Shown one piece after another: positions 62,779 through 64,000 of a DNA stretch of 64,000 nt. How positions within the stretch are numbered: position 1 is the stretch's first letter; each line of letters opens with the position of its first letter. Both the position numbers and the translations under genes were made by a program. Origin of the DNA: Cristatella mucedo (lineage: Eukaryota; Bryozoa; Phylactolaemata; Cristatellidae); contig WPIO01000166.1 in NCBI GenBank assembly GCA_009760855.2, positions 605,001 through 669,000 of the forward strand, written 5' to 3'. The notes below the pieces were generated by a model. It made no database searches. It was given only the letters and a program-made list of their open reading frames with translations, and had not been told where the DNA came from.

Positions 62779-64000
62779 GTAAGTTGACTTTATCAAGACC
62801 CAATTTGACAGCCTATAACTTTCTGATAACGAGCCACTAGTTTGCAAGCTGTACGGCTCTGTTTAATGCTGTCAAGATTGCTCGCCTGAAACTCACTAAC
62901 ATAACTACTGCACTGTCGACCAAGCGTCACATTCTCTTAGTGACTATTTGCTTGACTTGCAGGGTCCTTGCTGCATTCAACTCTGCCTTGTTGCATCTAT
63001 TGGAGTAGGCTAGCTTAATGGAGACATGATGAGAATCAAGTGTCCTATACCTCTGCCCGAATGTAATTCACTTTGTGCTGTGCCAAGACGATGCTGATTT
63101 ATTCTGTTGAGTTGGTATACAGCTAAGAGCAATTATAACGCTGACCAGGGTTCGGATAGAAGGAGAGCGATTGTCAGCTGGTTTAATTTACTCTTCTCTT
63201 AGCCGTTACATGGGCTTGAAAAATAATATTTAAGTTTGTCGTTGGTGGATCTTTGCAAGAGCTGTATTACCTGCCCAGACTGAAACGGCCGTCCGGTCTC
63301 TAGCTTGGATTTCAGCTGACGTTTAATTCGTGTTTGCTGCTGTAGTCTTTAAGTAGGTGTTCAATTACCTTCAAACTAAAATATTTAAATTAAACATTTC
63401 CCCTTTTTTGTAATCGCATTATTCTCAGTTATAAGTATTATCTCTGATGACAAAGAGCTGCTGTACAAGGCCAGGTGTCATGGCCTAGCAAGACGTTTTG
63501 TAATTTCAGCTGCAGAGCGTTAGCTGTGTTACAAATTGGGTGTAGCAGCTTCCAAGTCCGAAACGAATTAGGCCACACAAATGATGCTCGTATGTTTTAA
63601 GTATTTGGTTACACGCATTGAATACTACCTAAGCTTCGATCCTTGGCATCACTTCTAACAATTTAGAAGTGCAGCATCAATTCAGGGAGAACTACCTATA
63701 GTGGCAGGACACAGCGTCGACGAAGAGCCCGAATACAAATCCGAAGATAAGAAAACCATATCTTAGTGCCTATGCCTACTGTCTGTTGATATCTATGGCC
63801 TAAGCATTTTTATATTATTAGCTTACGGAAAGAACGATGGTGCATTTCAATTTTGATGATTATGCTTTAGCATGTCATCAAAATTCTCCAAAGAGCAGCA
63901 AGGGATTTCTCTGAATCCGGAAGGTCAGCAAACCAGCAACCTGTTAAAATTAATGTTTTACAATAGATGAGAGCTCATGCTTGCAGCCTTCGAATTTTCT
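62779..64000 (+). other. Probable TRIM gene intron to the window end
   Basis: No further phase-1 exon was recognised. No repeat family seen. Confidence 0.5.

Overview
This is animal nuclear DNA. The evidence is spliced genes with GT-AG introns in conserved phases, metazoan protein families (CUB, MBT/FCS zinc finger, RING/B-box), a CR1/L2-like LINE, tRNA-derived SINEs, an LTR-type element and abundant microsatellites. The phylum cannot be fixed from sequence alone; an invertebrate is likely.

Layout. (1) 1066-21288, plus strand: a 5'-partial gene of nine recognisable exons. It encodes three CUB domains, a 1,131-residue Ser/Thr-rich mucin stalk, one transmembrane helix and a basic cytoplasmic tail. 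All splice phases agree and the joined frame is open for 1,668 residues to a stop followed by AATAAA. Its introns hold a 254-unit (TAG)n tract, a perfect 24-bp hairpin, an antisense LINE (about 14.2-17.6 kb) and two copies of a dispersed repeat. (2) 21.3-35.6 kb: mostly non-coding and GC-rich. It includes a large palindrome at 23 kb, a low-complexity minus-strand open frame (26.8-28.9 kb, perhaps with an upstream exon), and a compact LTR element (33042-34247) with near-identical 289-292-bp repeats and a 5-bp target duplication. (3) 35.6-38.6 kb: LINE fragments, including a head-to-head pair. (4) 38723-47343, plus strand: a nine-exon gene for a 666-residue MBTD1/L3MBTL2-type chromatin protein (FCS zinc finger plus four MBT repeats). 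(5) 48-55.7 kb: a field of decayed LINE copies in both orientations. (6) 55.7-61.4 kb: little recognisable apart from a SINE and simple repeats. (7) 61495 onward, plus strand: the 5' part of a TRIM-type gene (RING, two B-boxes, coiled coil), running out of the window.

The genes do not form a functional cluster: they encode a cell-surface protein, a nuclear methyl-lysine reader and a cytoplasmic ubiquitin-ligase-type protein. The shared theme is a LINE family whose 3' end carries a conserved hairpin (AAAGCGCC...GGCGCTTT) and a (TTA)n tail. At least one tRNA-derived SINE ends in a related hairpin, which suggests a LINE/SINE partnership. The most novel-looking item is the CUB-mucin membrane protein. 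All three of its CUB domains lack the second canonical disulfide, with YCG replaced by YTG.
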